From: Bacteroidota bacterium
GTDB lineage: Bacteria > Bacteroidota > Bacteroidia > Chitinophagales > Chitinophagaceae
Direction: 5' to 3'
Assembly (NCBI GenBank): GCA_947451115.1
Contig: CANFXV010000003.1
Coordinates: 1 to 64,000 of the forward strand
Length of the DNA stretch: 64,000 nucleotides
Within the stretch, counting starts at the first letter, position 1, and each line of letters starts with the position of its first letter. Positions 25,254 to 34,386 of the stretch are shown one piece after another. The position numbers and the translations under genes were made by a program. The notes beneath the pieces are model-generated. The model saw nothing but the letters and a program-made list of their open reading frames with translations, had not been told where the DNA came from and made no database searches.

Positions 25254-26393
25254 ATGGCGGCATTAGCATTTAACTTGGAATTTGAAAGTAAGCAGGGGGC
25301 CTCTAGAGCAGGTACCATTACTACCGATCATGGAGTAATTCAAACCCCTATATTTATGCCTGTTGGCACTATTGGTTCTGTGAAAGCAGTGACCCAACAG
25401 CAACTTAAAAACGATATCCATGCACAAATTATTTTAGGCAATACCTATCATCTTTATTTAAGACCGGGCACTGAAGTAATGGAGGCTGCTGGAGGTTTAC
25501 ACCGTTTTATGGGTTGGGATAGACCCATCTTAACAGATAGTGGGGGCTACCAAGTATTTTCCTTGGCTTCCAATCGAAAAATAAAACCAGAGGGGGTTTT
25601 GTTTCAATCGCATATCGACGGAAGCAAGCATTTATTTAGTCCAGAAAAGGTAATGGATATACAAAGAAGTATTGGGGCAGATATTATTATGGCATTTGAC
25701 GAATGCCCGCCCTATCCAAGTGAATATGAATATGTGCAAAAGAGCATGAATCTGACCCATTTATGGTTGGACAAGTGCTTTAATAGGTTGTCCGAGACCC
25801 CAGATTTATATGGCCATACCCAAAATTTATTCCCCATTGTGCAAGGCGGCACCTATGCAGATTTAAGAAAAGCATCTTGTGCATACATTAGTTCTAAAAA
25901 TGCAGTGGGTAATGCCATCGGTGGATTGAGTGTGGGCGAATCAGAACAAGAATTATATGATTTTACACAGCTTTGTTGTGAAAATTTACCAATAAATAAG
26001 CCAAGGTATTTAATGGGGGTGGGCACGCCTTGGAATATTTTAGAAGCCATTGACTTAGGCGTGGATATGTTTGATTGTGTCATGCCAACACGCAATGGTA
26101 GAAATGGAATGATATTTACTTCACAAGGGGTAATCAATATAAAGAACAAACAATGGGCCAATGATTTTTCTCCTTTAGATCCAGGCATACCCAATGAGAT
26201 GAGTCAGTATTATACCAAGGCTTATATGCGTCATTTGTTTGTCGCCGACGAAATATTAGGCTTACAATTGGCAAGTATTCAGAATCTATCTTTTTATCTT
26301 TGGTTGGTAGGCCAGGCAAGGGAACACATCATGGCTGGGGATTACAAGTCTTGGAAAAAAATTATGGTAGAACAAATCAGTAAGAGATTATAA
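25254..26393 (+). CDS. tgt: tRNA-guanine transglycosylase
   Basis: The 379-aa TIM-barrel enzyme exchanges guanine-34 for a queuosine precursor in tRNAs with GUN anticodons. Substrate-binding and catalytic segments are present: LTDSGGYQVFSL, GGLSVGE, and the nucleophile region GVDMFDCVMPTRNGRNG. The usual C-terminal zinc site (CxCxxC plus a distant His) is missing. The region reads FSPLDPGIPNEMSQYYTKAY, and the HNL position has become QNL. Other Bacteroidota Tgt proteins, as I remember them, also lack the Cys cluster. The LptG-like gene follows after 15 bp. Confidence 0.92.
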   Translation: MAALAFNLEFESKQGASRAGTITTDHGVIQTPIFMPVGTIGSVKAVTQQQLKNDIHAQIILGNTYHLYLRPGTEVMEAAGGLHRFMGWDRPILTDSGGYQVFSLASNRKIKPEGVLFQSHIDGSKHLFSPEKVMDIQRSIGADIIMAFDECPPYPSEYEYVQKSMNLTHLWLDKCFNRLSETPDLYGHTQNLFPIVQGGTYADLRKASCAYISSKNAVGNAIGGLSVGESEQELYDFTQLCCENLPINKPRYLMGVGTPWNILEAIDLGVDMFDCVMPTRNGRNGMIFTSQGVINIKNKQWANDFSPLDPGIPNEMSQYYTKAYMRHLFVADEILGLQLASIQNLSFYLWLVGQAREHIMAGDYKSWKKIMVEQISKRL

Positions 26394-26408
26394 AAGAAAT
26401 TTAGTGCA

Positions 26409-27500
26409 TTGAAAAAATTAGATTGGTATATATTAAAAAAGTTTTTGACTGTATTTTTTTTCTCCATCTTTTTATTTGCTGTCATAGCAGTAGTAATTGA
26501 TGTGAGTGAAAAAACAGATGATTTTGTCAAGTCTGGATTTTCTGCTGGTGAAATATTCACGCATTATTACATTGGTTTTATTCCGCACATCATTGCCTTA
26601 CTTTTTCCATTGTTTGTTTTTATTGCAGTAATATTTTTTACTTCAAAAATGGCAGGGCAAACCGAAATCATTGCCATATTAGCCAGTGGCATTACTTATG
26701 ACAGATGGCTTAGACCTTATTGGATTGGTGGCGCTTTGTTGGGCTTATTGTTGTGGGTCTCCAACTTTTGGTTCATTCCAAAAGCCAATACCATTCGAGG
26801 AAGTTTTGAAGCAGCCTATGTGGACACCCATTCCAGCTACAATGCATTGGTCAGAGGCTCGAGTGATATTTATTTTAGGATTGATTCATTTACCTACGCT
26901 GGCATTTATTCCTACGATACTTCTTTTAAAAGAGGGAATAGTTTTTTTGCCTATCAAATGGATAAAGACAAAATTGTTTACAATATCAGGTCAAATGAAA
27001 TTATTTGGGATACCGCATCTAAAAGTTGGTCTTTGTCTGATGTATTAGAAAGACGAATTTTAGACGACAAAGAGTTGATTACCTATGTCCCCATGATGAA
27101 AAAAAAGTTTGCATTTAAGCCAGGCGATTTGGAAAAAGACAAATATACCAAGGACAAACTCACCACCCCTGAACTGATCAGACAAATCAATTTAGATGCC
27201 TTAAGAGGTGCCGAAGGTTTAAATGAATTAAAGATTGAGCGTTACCGTAGGGATGCCACCCCTTTAACAGTGCTTTTGCTGACCTTAATTGGAGGCATCA
27301 TTGCAGGCCGTAAAGTAAGAGGGGGAAGTGGCTCGCATTTGGCCATGGGCTTCATGATAGCCGCGCTTTTCATCATTACCGATAGGTTCTCCACCATCTT
27401 TTCCACTAAGGGAAATTTGCCCCCATTAATTGCCGCATGGATCCCTAATTTGATTTTTATATGGGTGGTCTATTATTTATACAAAAAAGCAGCCAAGTAA
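26409..27500 (+). CDS. LptF/LptG (YjgP/YjgQ) family permease
   Basis: The 363-aa inner-membrane protein has the LptFG layout: one N-terminal helix after LDWYILKKFLTVFF, two more helices, a large periplasmic beta-jellyroll-like region (about residues 100-260) and three C-terminal helices. LptF and LptG form the transmembrane part of the LPS export ABC transporter. Only one member is present here, so F versus G is undecided. The start codon is TTG; no in-frame ATG lies near it. Confidence 0.85.
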   Translation: MKKLDWYILKKFLTVFFFSIFLFAVIAVVIDVSEKTDDFVKSGFSAGEIFTHYYIGFIPHIIALLFPLFVFIAVIFFTSKMAGQTEIIAILASGITYDRWLRPYWIGGALLGLLLWVSNFWFIPKANTIRGSFEAAYVDTHSSYNALVRGSSDIYFRIDSFTYAGIYSYDTSFKRGNSFFAYQMDKDKIVYNIRSNEIIWDTASKSWSLSDVLERRILDDKELITYVPMMKKKFAFKPGDLEKDKYTKDKLTTPELIRQINLDALRGAEGLNELKIERYRRDATPLTVLLLTLIGGIIAGRKVRGGSGSHLAMGFMIAALFIITDRFSTIFSTKGNLPPLIAAWIPNLIFIWVVYYLYKKAAK

Positions 27501-27561
27501 ACCTTTTTTTGAGTTAACTTCGAGGCCAAATTTAAAGTGTTTTCAATATAATTTTTGGAAT

Positions 27562-28878
27562 ATGGAAGAAATCAAAGACAGGTTCAATGCAAAAGCCATT
27601 GCCGCCAATGTAGAAATCAAAGAATTACTTAAGGCCCACGGGGATAAAAAGATAGGAGAAGTTACTTTAGCGCAAGCCTATCAGGGTATGCGCGGAATAA
27701 CAGGACTAGTTACAGAAACAAGTTTATTAGATGCACAAGAAGGAATTCGTTTTAGAGGATATACCATTCCTGAATTACAAGCAAAATTACCTAAAGCACC
27801 TAAAGGCGATGAACCATTGCCAGAAGGATTGTTTTATTTAATGATGATAGGTGAAATTCCCAATGACGAAGATGTACATGCAATCACCAACAATTGGCAA
27901 AGAAGAAGTCATGTGCCTTCACATGTATTTGATGTGATTGATGCCTTTCCTTTGAATGCACATCCTATGACAATGTATGTAGCAGCGGTGATGGCTTTGC
28001 AAACAGAATCTAAGTTTGCACAAGAGTATGCTAAGGGCATGAACAAAAAAGATTACTGGCAATATACATATGATGATTCTATGGATTTAATAGCGCGTTT
28101 GCCTAGAATCGCAGCGTATATCTATAGAAGAAAATACAAGAATAGCGAACATATTCATCCCAATGGTTTATTGGATTGGGCAGGCAACTTAGCCTATATG
28201 ATGGGTTTTGAAGATGAAAGCACCAAAGAATTAATGCGCTTGTACATGACCATTCATGCCGATCATGAAGGTGGAAACGTATCTGCACATACAACACATT
28301 TAGTAGGTTCTGCTTTAAGCGATCCTTATTTAAGTTATGCAGCAGGGATGAATGGATTAGCGGGACCTTTGCATGGCTTAGCCAATCAAGAAGTGATCAA
28401 ATGGATTTTTGAAATGCAAGAAGCCATTGGCACCGACGAACCCTCTGCAGCTCAAATTGCAGACTATGTTCAAAAAACTTTAGCCTCTGGAAAAGTAGTA
28501 CCAGGTTATGGTCACGCGGTATTAAGAAAAACTGATCCTCGTTTCACTGCACAAATGGCCTTTGGAAAAAAACATTTAGCCGATGATAAATTAGTGAACA
28601 CCGTTTGGAAAATTTATGAAACCGTGCCACCAATTTTAGAATCTTTAGGAAAAGTAAAAAATCCTTGGCCCAATGTAGATGCACATAGTGGTGCTTTATT
28701 GGTGCATTATGGTATTGTTGAATACGAATTTTACACTGTTTTGTTTGCGGTAAGTAGAGCCTTAGGAGTTTTGGCTAGTTTAACTTGGGACAGAGCATTA
28801 GGTTTTCCATTAGAAAGACCAAAATCTGTAACCACCGAAGCCGTTAAACTTTGGTTGGATGGCAAAGGGGAGATTTAA
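27562..28878 (+). CDS. gltA: citrate synthase, mitochondrial (eukaryotic) type
   Basis: The 438-aa protein condenses oxaloacetate and acetyl-CoA, the entry step of the TCA cycle. Catalytic residues are in GPLHGLANQE (His), GYGHAVLRKTDPR (His) and WPNVDAHSG (Asp). Sequence blocks such as DHEGGNVSAHT, LVGSALSDPYLS and LGFPLERPKS are near-identical to animal mitochondrial citrate synthase as I recall it, unlike the E. coli type II enzyme. A tRNA-Ala gene follows 19 bp downstream. Confidence 0.95.
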   Translation: MEEIKDRFNAKAIAANVEIKELLKAHGDKKIGEVTLAQAYQGMRGITGLVTETSLLDAQEGIRFRGYTIPELQAKLPKAPKGDEPLPEGLFYLMMIGEIPNDEDVHAITNNWQRRSHVPSHVFDVIDAFPLNAHPMTMYVAAVMALQTESKFAQEYAKGMNKKDYWQYTYDDSMDLIARLPRIAAYIYRRKYKNSEHIHPNGLLDWAGNLAYMMGFEDESTKELMRLYMTIHADHEGGNVSAHTTHLVGSALSDPYLSYAAGMNGLAGPLHGLANQEVIKWIFEMQEAIGTDEPSAAQIADYVQKTLASGKVVPGYGHAVLRKTDPRFTAQMAFGKKHLADDKLVNTVWKIYETVPPILESLGKVKNPWPNVDAHSGALLVHYGIVEYEFYTVLFAVSRALGVLASLTWDRALGFPLERPKSVTTEAVKLWLDGKGEI

Positions 28879-28897
28879 TTTCAAGCAAATTGAAATT

Positions 28898-28970
<73 letters not shown>

Positions 28971-28986
28971 CATATTATATTATTTA

Positions 28987-31383
28987 ATGCCTTCAATTTT
29001 CAGGCTTTCGCTTATTTTACTGTTTTCAAGTTTCACCCTCCTTTCATTCGCACAACCAACTTCTATTTTAATTAAAGTAGTGGACGCAAAAAATTATCCC
29101 ATAGGTTTTGCAAATATTTTAGTAGTCAATAAATCTGACACGACTAAAAGAATCAATTCTATTTCAGATAGCATTGGGCTTGCTAAAATTAGTTTAACTA
29201 CAAAGAATTCCTATCAAATTAAAGTTTCGGCCATCGGCTATAAAAAGTTCATCAAGGATTATGCCTTGAATGAACAAAGTTCCATTGCCATTAAACTTGT
29301 AGAAGATCCCAATCAATTAAAAGAAGTAGTGGTAAAATCATCGAAGCCGCTTATAAGGCAAGAAGATGATAAGTCGGTGGTGGATCCAGAACCTTTGGCA
29401 GCAAGTTCTACCAATGCTTATGAAACCGTAGAAAAAGTGCCAGGTATTTTTATAGACCAAGATGGTAATATTTATTTAAATGGTTTGACGCCTGCAGGGG
29501 TACAAATCAATTGGCGCGATTTAAAAATGAGCACAGCAGATGTGGCTATTTTATTAAAAAGTTTACCGCCCAATGCCATACAAAAAATTGAATTGATTAG
29601 AACACCTTCTGCTAAATACGATGCTTCGGGTGGAGGAGGATTGGTAAATATTATTTTAATGAAAGGCGTAAAATTAGGAGTGAATGGATCTGTCAATAGT
29701 GGATTTGCCCAAGGAAAATATGGCAATCAATTCATTGGTTTTAATTTAAACAACAACAACGATAAATTAAGTTCTTATATTAATGCACAGTACAGCAAAA
29801 ACGATGGCTATACCATTACCAATACAGATAGAACCATCAGCCCTGATTCGGTTTTAAGACAGTTGGCCAATGCCGCATCGCCCAATACTTCTGTAAACAT
29901 GGGCTATGGTTTTGGTAAGACCCTCAAAGAAAAATGGGATTTCAATTATGACGGAAGAATGAGTCAGAATAAATTTGACAATACCACCAACAGTGAATCT
30001 TTCTTGCATCAAATTTCAACCAATCAAAATAGCGGTAATTTAAAATCCTTGGTAGAAAATCAAGGAAAAAATAATTTCATCAACCAATCTTTTAGGGTAA
30101 AATTAAAATTAGATACAGTAGGCGGTGAGTGGATCAATGATCTTTCTTTTAATTTTTCAAACAGTAGTACCGATCAAAACTATAATAATGTATTGGTGAG
30201 CAATAATTCAATTACCGGAGGTAAAGGCAATTATGGCAATGATCGAAATTATTTTACTTATCAATCCGATGTTAAGAAAAAGGCTTTAGGATTAATGGTA
30301 GAAGCTGGATTTAAAACCTCTGTGTTAAACTTTAACAATCATTCGGATTATACTAAAACTATTTTAGGGCAAACTTTAGCAGATCCTTTTCGTACCAGTA
30401 GTTTCAATTATACAGAGCAAATCAATGCAGGTTATCTACAAGCATCAAAAACATGGGGGCCAGTTATTTTAAAAGTTGGATCAAGATTGGAGCAAACCAT
30501 CATGCAAGGGCATCAATTAGTGCCCAAAGACACTACATTTTCTTTGAATAGGGCAGACGCTTTTCCTTATGTGTATTTAAGTAGAAAGATTATCATGATC
30601 ATGAATTATGAATTGCGCGGATTTTTAGTGTATCGTAAATCCATCAGCAGACCTTCTTACGATTACTTAAATCCTTTTGCAAAATACGTAGATCCATTTT
30701 TATACGAAATTGGTAATCCAAATTTGAAACCTCAATTTACTACCAATTACGAAGCCAATATTAGTGTGGATGACAAACCATTGTTTGCTTATGGGGTGAA
30801 TGAGACCAGCGATATATTTACGAGTGTAGTGTATCAATCGCCCACCAACAAACAAGTGAGTTACCGTACTTACGATAATTTGGGAAAAAGTAGAGAAACA
30901 TATTTTAGAGTGATAGGCGTAATACCACCAGGCAAGAAATATTTTGCTGTTTTGGGTACCCAATACAATCGAAATGAATACACTGGCTTTTACGAAGGCA
31001 AGCCCATAGTTTTTAACAGAGGTACCTGGTCCATCTTTTCTTTCCAATCTTATAAAATTGATGCTTTGTCCACCCTTACTTTCAATGGATTTTGGAGAAT
31101 CAGAGGCCAACAACAATTTTATGAATTATCCGATTTTGGTACGCTCAATACTTCTATCAATAGACAATTTTTAAAGAAAAAACTTGTCATCACTGCTAGC
31201 TACAACGATTTTTTATTCACCAATAATAATCATTTCGAGTTACATCAAGGCACACAAAATGCAATAGGGTATAGAGCAACTGATTCAAGAAGATGGGGTA
31301 TTTCTTTGCGTTATAATTTTGGTTTCAAGCCCAAGGAAAATAAATTGGAGATGCTAGAGCAGGGTAGTTCAGATAAAAATTAG
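28987..31383 (+). CDS. TonB-dependent receptor, outer-membrane beta-barrel
   Basis: The 798-aa protein has a signal peptide (MPSIFRLSLILLFSSFTLLSFAQ), a carboxypeptidase-regulatory-like beta domain (about residues 28-110) and a short plug (AYETVEKVPGIFIDQDGNIYLNG). A 22-strand-type barrel with many Tyr/Asn-rich strands ends in an aromatic-rich strand (ISLRYNFGF). This layout is the OMP_b-brl_3 class. No SusD partner is adjacent, so the ligand (metal chelate, peptide or other) is unknown. It lies right behind the tRNA-Ala gene without a visible terminator between them. Confidence 0.87.
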   Translation: MPSIFRLSLILLFSSFTLLSFAQPTSILIKVVDAKNYPIGFANILVVNKSDTTKRINSISDSIGLAKISLTTKNSYQIKVSAIGYKKFIKDYALNEQSSIAIKLVEDPNQLKEVVVKSSKPLIRQEDDKSVVDPEPLAASSTNAYETVEKVPGIFIDQDGNIYLNGLTPAGVQINWRDLKMSTADVAILLKSLPPNAIQKIELIRTPSAKYDASGGGGLVNIILMKGVKLGVNGSVNSGFAQGKYGNQFIGFNLNNNNDKLSSYINAQYSKNDGYTITNTDRTISPDSVLRQLANAASPNTSVNMGYGFGKTLKEKWDFNYDGRMSQNKFDNTTNSESFLHQISTNQNSGNLKSLVENQGKNNFINQSFRVKLKLDTVGGEWINDLSFNFSNSSTDQNYNNVLVSNNSITGGKGNYGNDRNYFTYQSDVKKKALGLMVEAGFKTSVLNFNNHSDYTKTILGQTLADPFRTSSFNYTEQINAGYLQASKTWGPVILKVGSRLEQTIMQGHQLVPKDTTFSLNRADAFPYVYLSRKIIMIMNYELRGFLVYRKSISRPSYDYLNPFAKYVDPFLYEIGNPNLKPQFTTNYEANISVDDKPLFAYGVNETSDIFTSVVYQSPTNKQVSYRTYDNLGKSRETYFRVIGVIPPGKKYFAVLGTQYNRNEYTGFYEGKPIVFNRGTWSIFSFQSYKIDALSTLTFNGFWRIRGQQQFYELSDFGTLNTSINRQFLKKKLVITASYNDFLFTNNNHFELHQGTQNAIGYRATDSRRWGISLRYNFGFKPKENKLEMLEQGSSDKN

Positions 31384-31404
31384 TAAATACTTTTTTTGTA
31401 CTTA

Positions 31405-32595
31405 TTATAGTTGTTGGGTCAAGGCCAACACACTCATCGTGCCCATCATAACTACGACCATCCAACCCATGGCTTCTATCCAAATAGGATATTTGTATTG
31501 TTTTAAGATGGGTAATTTTCTGCCAGCAATAAGCATAATGGATAAGGCAAATGGTAAAATAAATCCATTCACCAAACCTGCCATTAACAACAATTCTTTA
31601 GGCTTGCCTAAGAAAATAAAAATAAAAGTGGATAAGACAATAAATGCGGTAATACATTTACGCTCGTTTTGTAAAATTTTAATTTTCAAGTTTTTAATAA
31701 AACTATAAGAAGTATAAGAAGCGCCAATCACCGAAGAAATGGCGGCACTCCAAAGTACAATGCCAAAAATAAATAAGCCCCATCTACCACCTGCGGATTC
31801 AAATACAGTAGCAGCTGGATTATTTTTATCTAAGTGAATGCCCTTACTTACCACACCCACTGCTGCAAGAAATAAAATAAAACGCATTAAAGAGGAAATT
31901 AAAATACCTGTGGTCGCACTTTTAGTGACAAACTTAATGTGTTCAGTGCCTGAAATACCCGCATCTATCAAACGGTGTGCACCCGAAAAAGTGATGTACC
32001 CACCCACTGTTCCGCCTACAATGGTTACTATGGCCAACAAAGAAATTTTTTCTGGAATAAAGGTATGATGCACAGATTCTAAAATAGGGGGGTGCGCTGC
32101 ATATACAATAAGCAAGGTGAGTCCTATTTTTAAAATACCTAAAATTTTAGTGAGTTGATCCAATACTTTTCCAATTTCATCTACCCAAAAAATAACAATG
32201 GCCACGATGCCACTTAGTAGGGCCCCTTTGGCAAAGGAAATACCTGTTAAAATATTTAAGGCCAATCCGCAGCCTGCAATATTGCCAATATTAAAGGCGA
32301 AACCACCTAGTACCACCAATAAAGAAAGTAAATGTCCTAAACCTGGGAACAATTCATTCGCAATTTCTTGTGCACGCATGCCACTCAATGTAATAGCACG
32401 CCAAATATTTATTTGTGCACCAAAATCTAAAATGATAGAAAGTAAAATAACAAAACCAAAACTGGTGATAAGTTGTTCTGTATAAAAAGAAGTCTGTGTT
32501 AAAAAGCCGGGGCCAATAGATGAATTGGCCATTAAAAATGCAGCGCCTAAACTTAGACCAGTCATCGATTTTAAGGGGCTGCTATTTTTAGACAT
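31405..32595 (-). CDS. NRAMP-like membrane transporter next to 5-oxoprolinase genes
   Basis: The 396-aa protein has about 11 membrane helices and an overall NRAMP/APC fold pattern. The start is ATG 32595, overlapping the pxpA stop by 8 bp; the track start at 32607 would extend further into pxpA. The metal-binding signatures of true NRAMP carriers are changed: the first-helix DPGN is SIGPGF and the sixth-helix MPH is FSGAH. In B. subtilis a similar NRAMP-like gene (ycsG) sits next to ycsF/kipI/kipA. This suggests transport of 5-oxoproline or a related acid, not metal; that is inference. Confidence 0.8.
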   Translation of the reverse strand: MSKNSSPLKSMTGLSLGAAFLMANSSIGPGFLTQTSFYTEQLITSFGFVILLSIILDFGAQINIWRAITLSGMRAQEIANELFPGLGHLLSLLVVLGGFAFNIGNIAGCGLALNILTGISFAKGALLSGIVAIVIFWVDEIGKVLDQLTKILGILKIGLTLLIVYAAHPPILESVHHTFIPEKISLLAIVTIVGGTVGGYITFSGAHRLIDAGISGTEHIKFVTKSATTGILISSLMRFILFLAAVGVVSKGIHLDKNNPAATVFESAGGRWGLFIFGIVLWSAAISSVIGASYTSYSFIKNLKIKILQNERKCITAFIVLSTFIFIFLGKPKELLLMAGLVNGFILPFALSIMLIAGRKLPILKQYKYPIWIEAMGWMVVVMMGTMSVLALTQQL

Positions 32596-33370
32596 ATTTA
32601 ATTTCAATGGAATTATTTTTCAAACTTTGATGTAAGGCAGTGACAATTTCTATTGCATTGGCACCATCACCATGCACACATATAGTATTCGCTTCAATAT
32701 TGATAGGACTGCCATGTGCCGTATCCACTTTTTGATCAAAAATTATTTTTAGTACTTGTGCGCAAGCTTCATGGGCATCCTCAATCATGGCATGATCCAA
32801 ATACCTTGGGGTTAAGGAACCGTCTTGTTGATAGGTTCTATCCGCAAAAACTTCATTCGCAAAAGGTTGTCCCAATATTTTTGCTTGGGTGATGGTATGA
32901 CTTCCGCTTAATCCATAAATAATTAAATCTGGATCGATGGCTTGAATGGTTTGAATAAAAATTTTACTTAGTGCAGCATCTTTTGCACAATCATTGTACA
33001 AAGCACCATGCAATTTTACATGATGCAATTGAGCGCCCAAGGGTAAGGCAATTCTTTCAAACACATACATTTGCTCGGCAATGAGTTCGGCCATTTCTAA
33101 TAAAGAAACCATTTGTGAAACTCTGCCAAAATTAATTTTATCGTCATAGCCAGGATGCACGCCTATAGCCACATTGTGTTCTAATGCAAGCTCAATGGTT
33201 TTTTTGATGGAATCTGTATTGCCTGCATGGTAACCGCAGGAAATATTGGCGCTGCTAATGAAGGGCATTAATTCGGCTTCATTGCCCATGCCTTCGCCCA
33301 TATCACAATTCAGGTCTATGGATAAACCCTTGTTGAATTTCTTGGTATAGTTGATGTGCGGTGTTGACAT
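32588..33370 (-). CDS. pxpA: 5-oxoprolinase subunit PxpA (LamB/YcsF family)
   Basis: The 260-aa protein has the LamB/YcsF signatures IDLNCDMGEGMGNEAELMP, NISCGYHAGN and GVHPGYDD. With PxpB and PxpC it hydrolyses 5-oxoproline to glutamate using ATP. The only usable start, ATG 33370, lies 68 bp inside the end of pxpC and adds about 17 residues before the conserved N-terminus. The NRAMP-like gene follows with overlap. Confidence 0.92.
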   Translation of the reverse strand: MSTPHINYTKKFNKGLSIDLNCDMGEGMGNEAELMPFISSANISCGYHAGNTDSIKKTIELALEHNVAIGVHPGYDDKINFGRVSQMVSLLEMAELIAEQMYVFERIALPLGAQLHHVKLHGALYNDCAKDAALSKIFIQTIQAIDPDLIIYGLSGSHTITQAKILGQPFANEVFADRTYQQDGSLTPRYLDHAMIEDAHEACAQVLKIIFDQKVDTAHGSPINIEANTICVHGDGANAIEIVTALHQSLKNNSIEIKYV

Positions 33371-34223
33371 TGGTTAAACTAAAATGAAAGGCTGAATCAT
33401 TTTTTAATTGAGCAAACCTTGGTAAATCTACCAAAATAATTTGACCCAAATTTGCATAACCACCAATGGTTTGATGATCGGCCATTAAAACCATGAGGGA
33501 GCCGTTGGGAAGTAGTTGTAAAGTGCCTCTGGTGACGGCTGAAGATAAATATTGATTGGGTTTGGTTAATTCAAGCAATGGGCCCTTCAATAAATAACCC
33601 ATTCTATTGGTTTGCAAAGTGGTATGAAAAGCTTGTGTCAATATTTTATGAATGGCATCGGCAGTTAAATCATTCCAAGCAGGACCTGGAATAAATCTAA
33701 TGGGGTTGGAAGAAAAAACATGCGCAGGGATGGCGTATAATTTATCGGCATGGAGGGAATGATTGGATAAATTATTTTGATCATTGGGGCGTAGATCAAA
33801 TTCAACATCTTTTTGTAGGGTAGTGGAGAAATAACTTTGACTCTCTAACCACTCAGGGCTATTAATTTTTCCTTGAATGGCTAAGTACGCAACACTTCCT
33901 TCGATAGGTTTTAAAAATTTTAGTACATCGTTTTCTACCACCTGAATGGCTTTGTTGAGTTCAATACTTTTGTCATTGAGTAGGGGCACAAAATTAGCAC
34001 CAGTAATACAAATGGTATACCTACTTGTGAAAGAAAAAATACTGGCAGGAAAATACAACTCAATCACTGGATGATCCAATGGGTTCTGCACAATGGCATT
34101 GCCTAATTGTGCGGATAAATAATCCATGCATCCATTGGCTTGTATACCCAAATGCTGAAAACCATACCTGCCTTGGTCTTGAATGGTGTCGGCGATTCCT
34201 CTTTTAATTATTTTAATGGACAT
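33303..34223 (-). CDS. pxpC: 5-oxoprolinase subunit PxpC (KipA-like carboxyltransferase family)
   Basis: The 306-aa protein belongs to the biotin-dependent carboxyltransferase AHS2/KipA family. Typical features are the N-terminal RGIADTIQDQGRYGFQHLGI, the GCMDYLSAQLGNAIVQN segment, FIPGPAWNDL, and the C-terminal SSAVTRGTLQLLPNGSLMVLMADHQTIGGYANLG. It is the first gene of the pxpC-pxpA-transporter operon. The partner pxpB, usually adjacent, is at 54.8 kb. Confidence 0.92.
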   Translation of the reverse strand: MSIKIIKRGIADTIQDQGRYGFQHLGIQANGCMDYLSAQLGNAIVQNPLDHPVIELYFPASIFSFTSRYTICITGANFVPLLNDKSIELNKAIQVVENDVLKFLKPIEGSVAYLAIQGKINSPEWLESQSYFSTTLQKDVEFDLRPNDQNNLSNHSLHADKLYAIPAHVFSSNPIRFIPGPAWNDLTADAIHKILTQAFHTTLQTNRMGYLLKGPLLELTKPNQYLSSAVTRGTLQLLPNGSLMVLMADHQTIGGYANLGQIILVDLPRFAQLKNDSAFHFSLTNVNTAHQLYQEIQQGFIHRPEL

Positions 34224-34373
34224 GTGGATGAAAACAAACTTGTTTCAATTTTAAATAGTTTTGTGAAATTTAAACTAATTTTAGGTGCTTGTTTGCAATA
34301 GTTTAATAGTACTATGAAGTTAACTAGATAGACGAAGAAAAATCAAACAATAAAATTATTTTATCCAACAATT

Positions 34374-34381
34374 TATATTTA
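34374..34381 (+). promoter_or_regulatory. probable -7 box of small lipoprotein gene
   Basis: TATATTTA matches 7 of 8 consensus positions and ends 5 nt before the ATG at 34387. Confidence 0.4.
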
Positions 34382-34386
34382 GTACC

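Noticed and set aside
26686-27048. 120-aa plus-strand ORF within the LptG-like gene
   Set aside because: It is an out-of-frame shadow; the LptFG frame covers it with the expected membrane topology.
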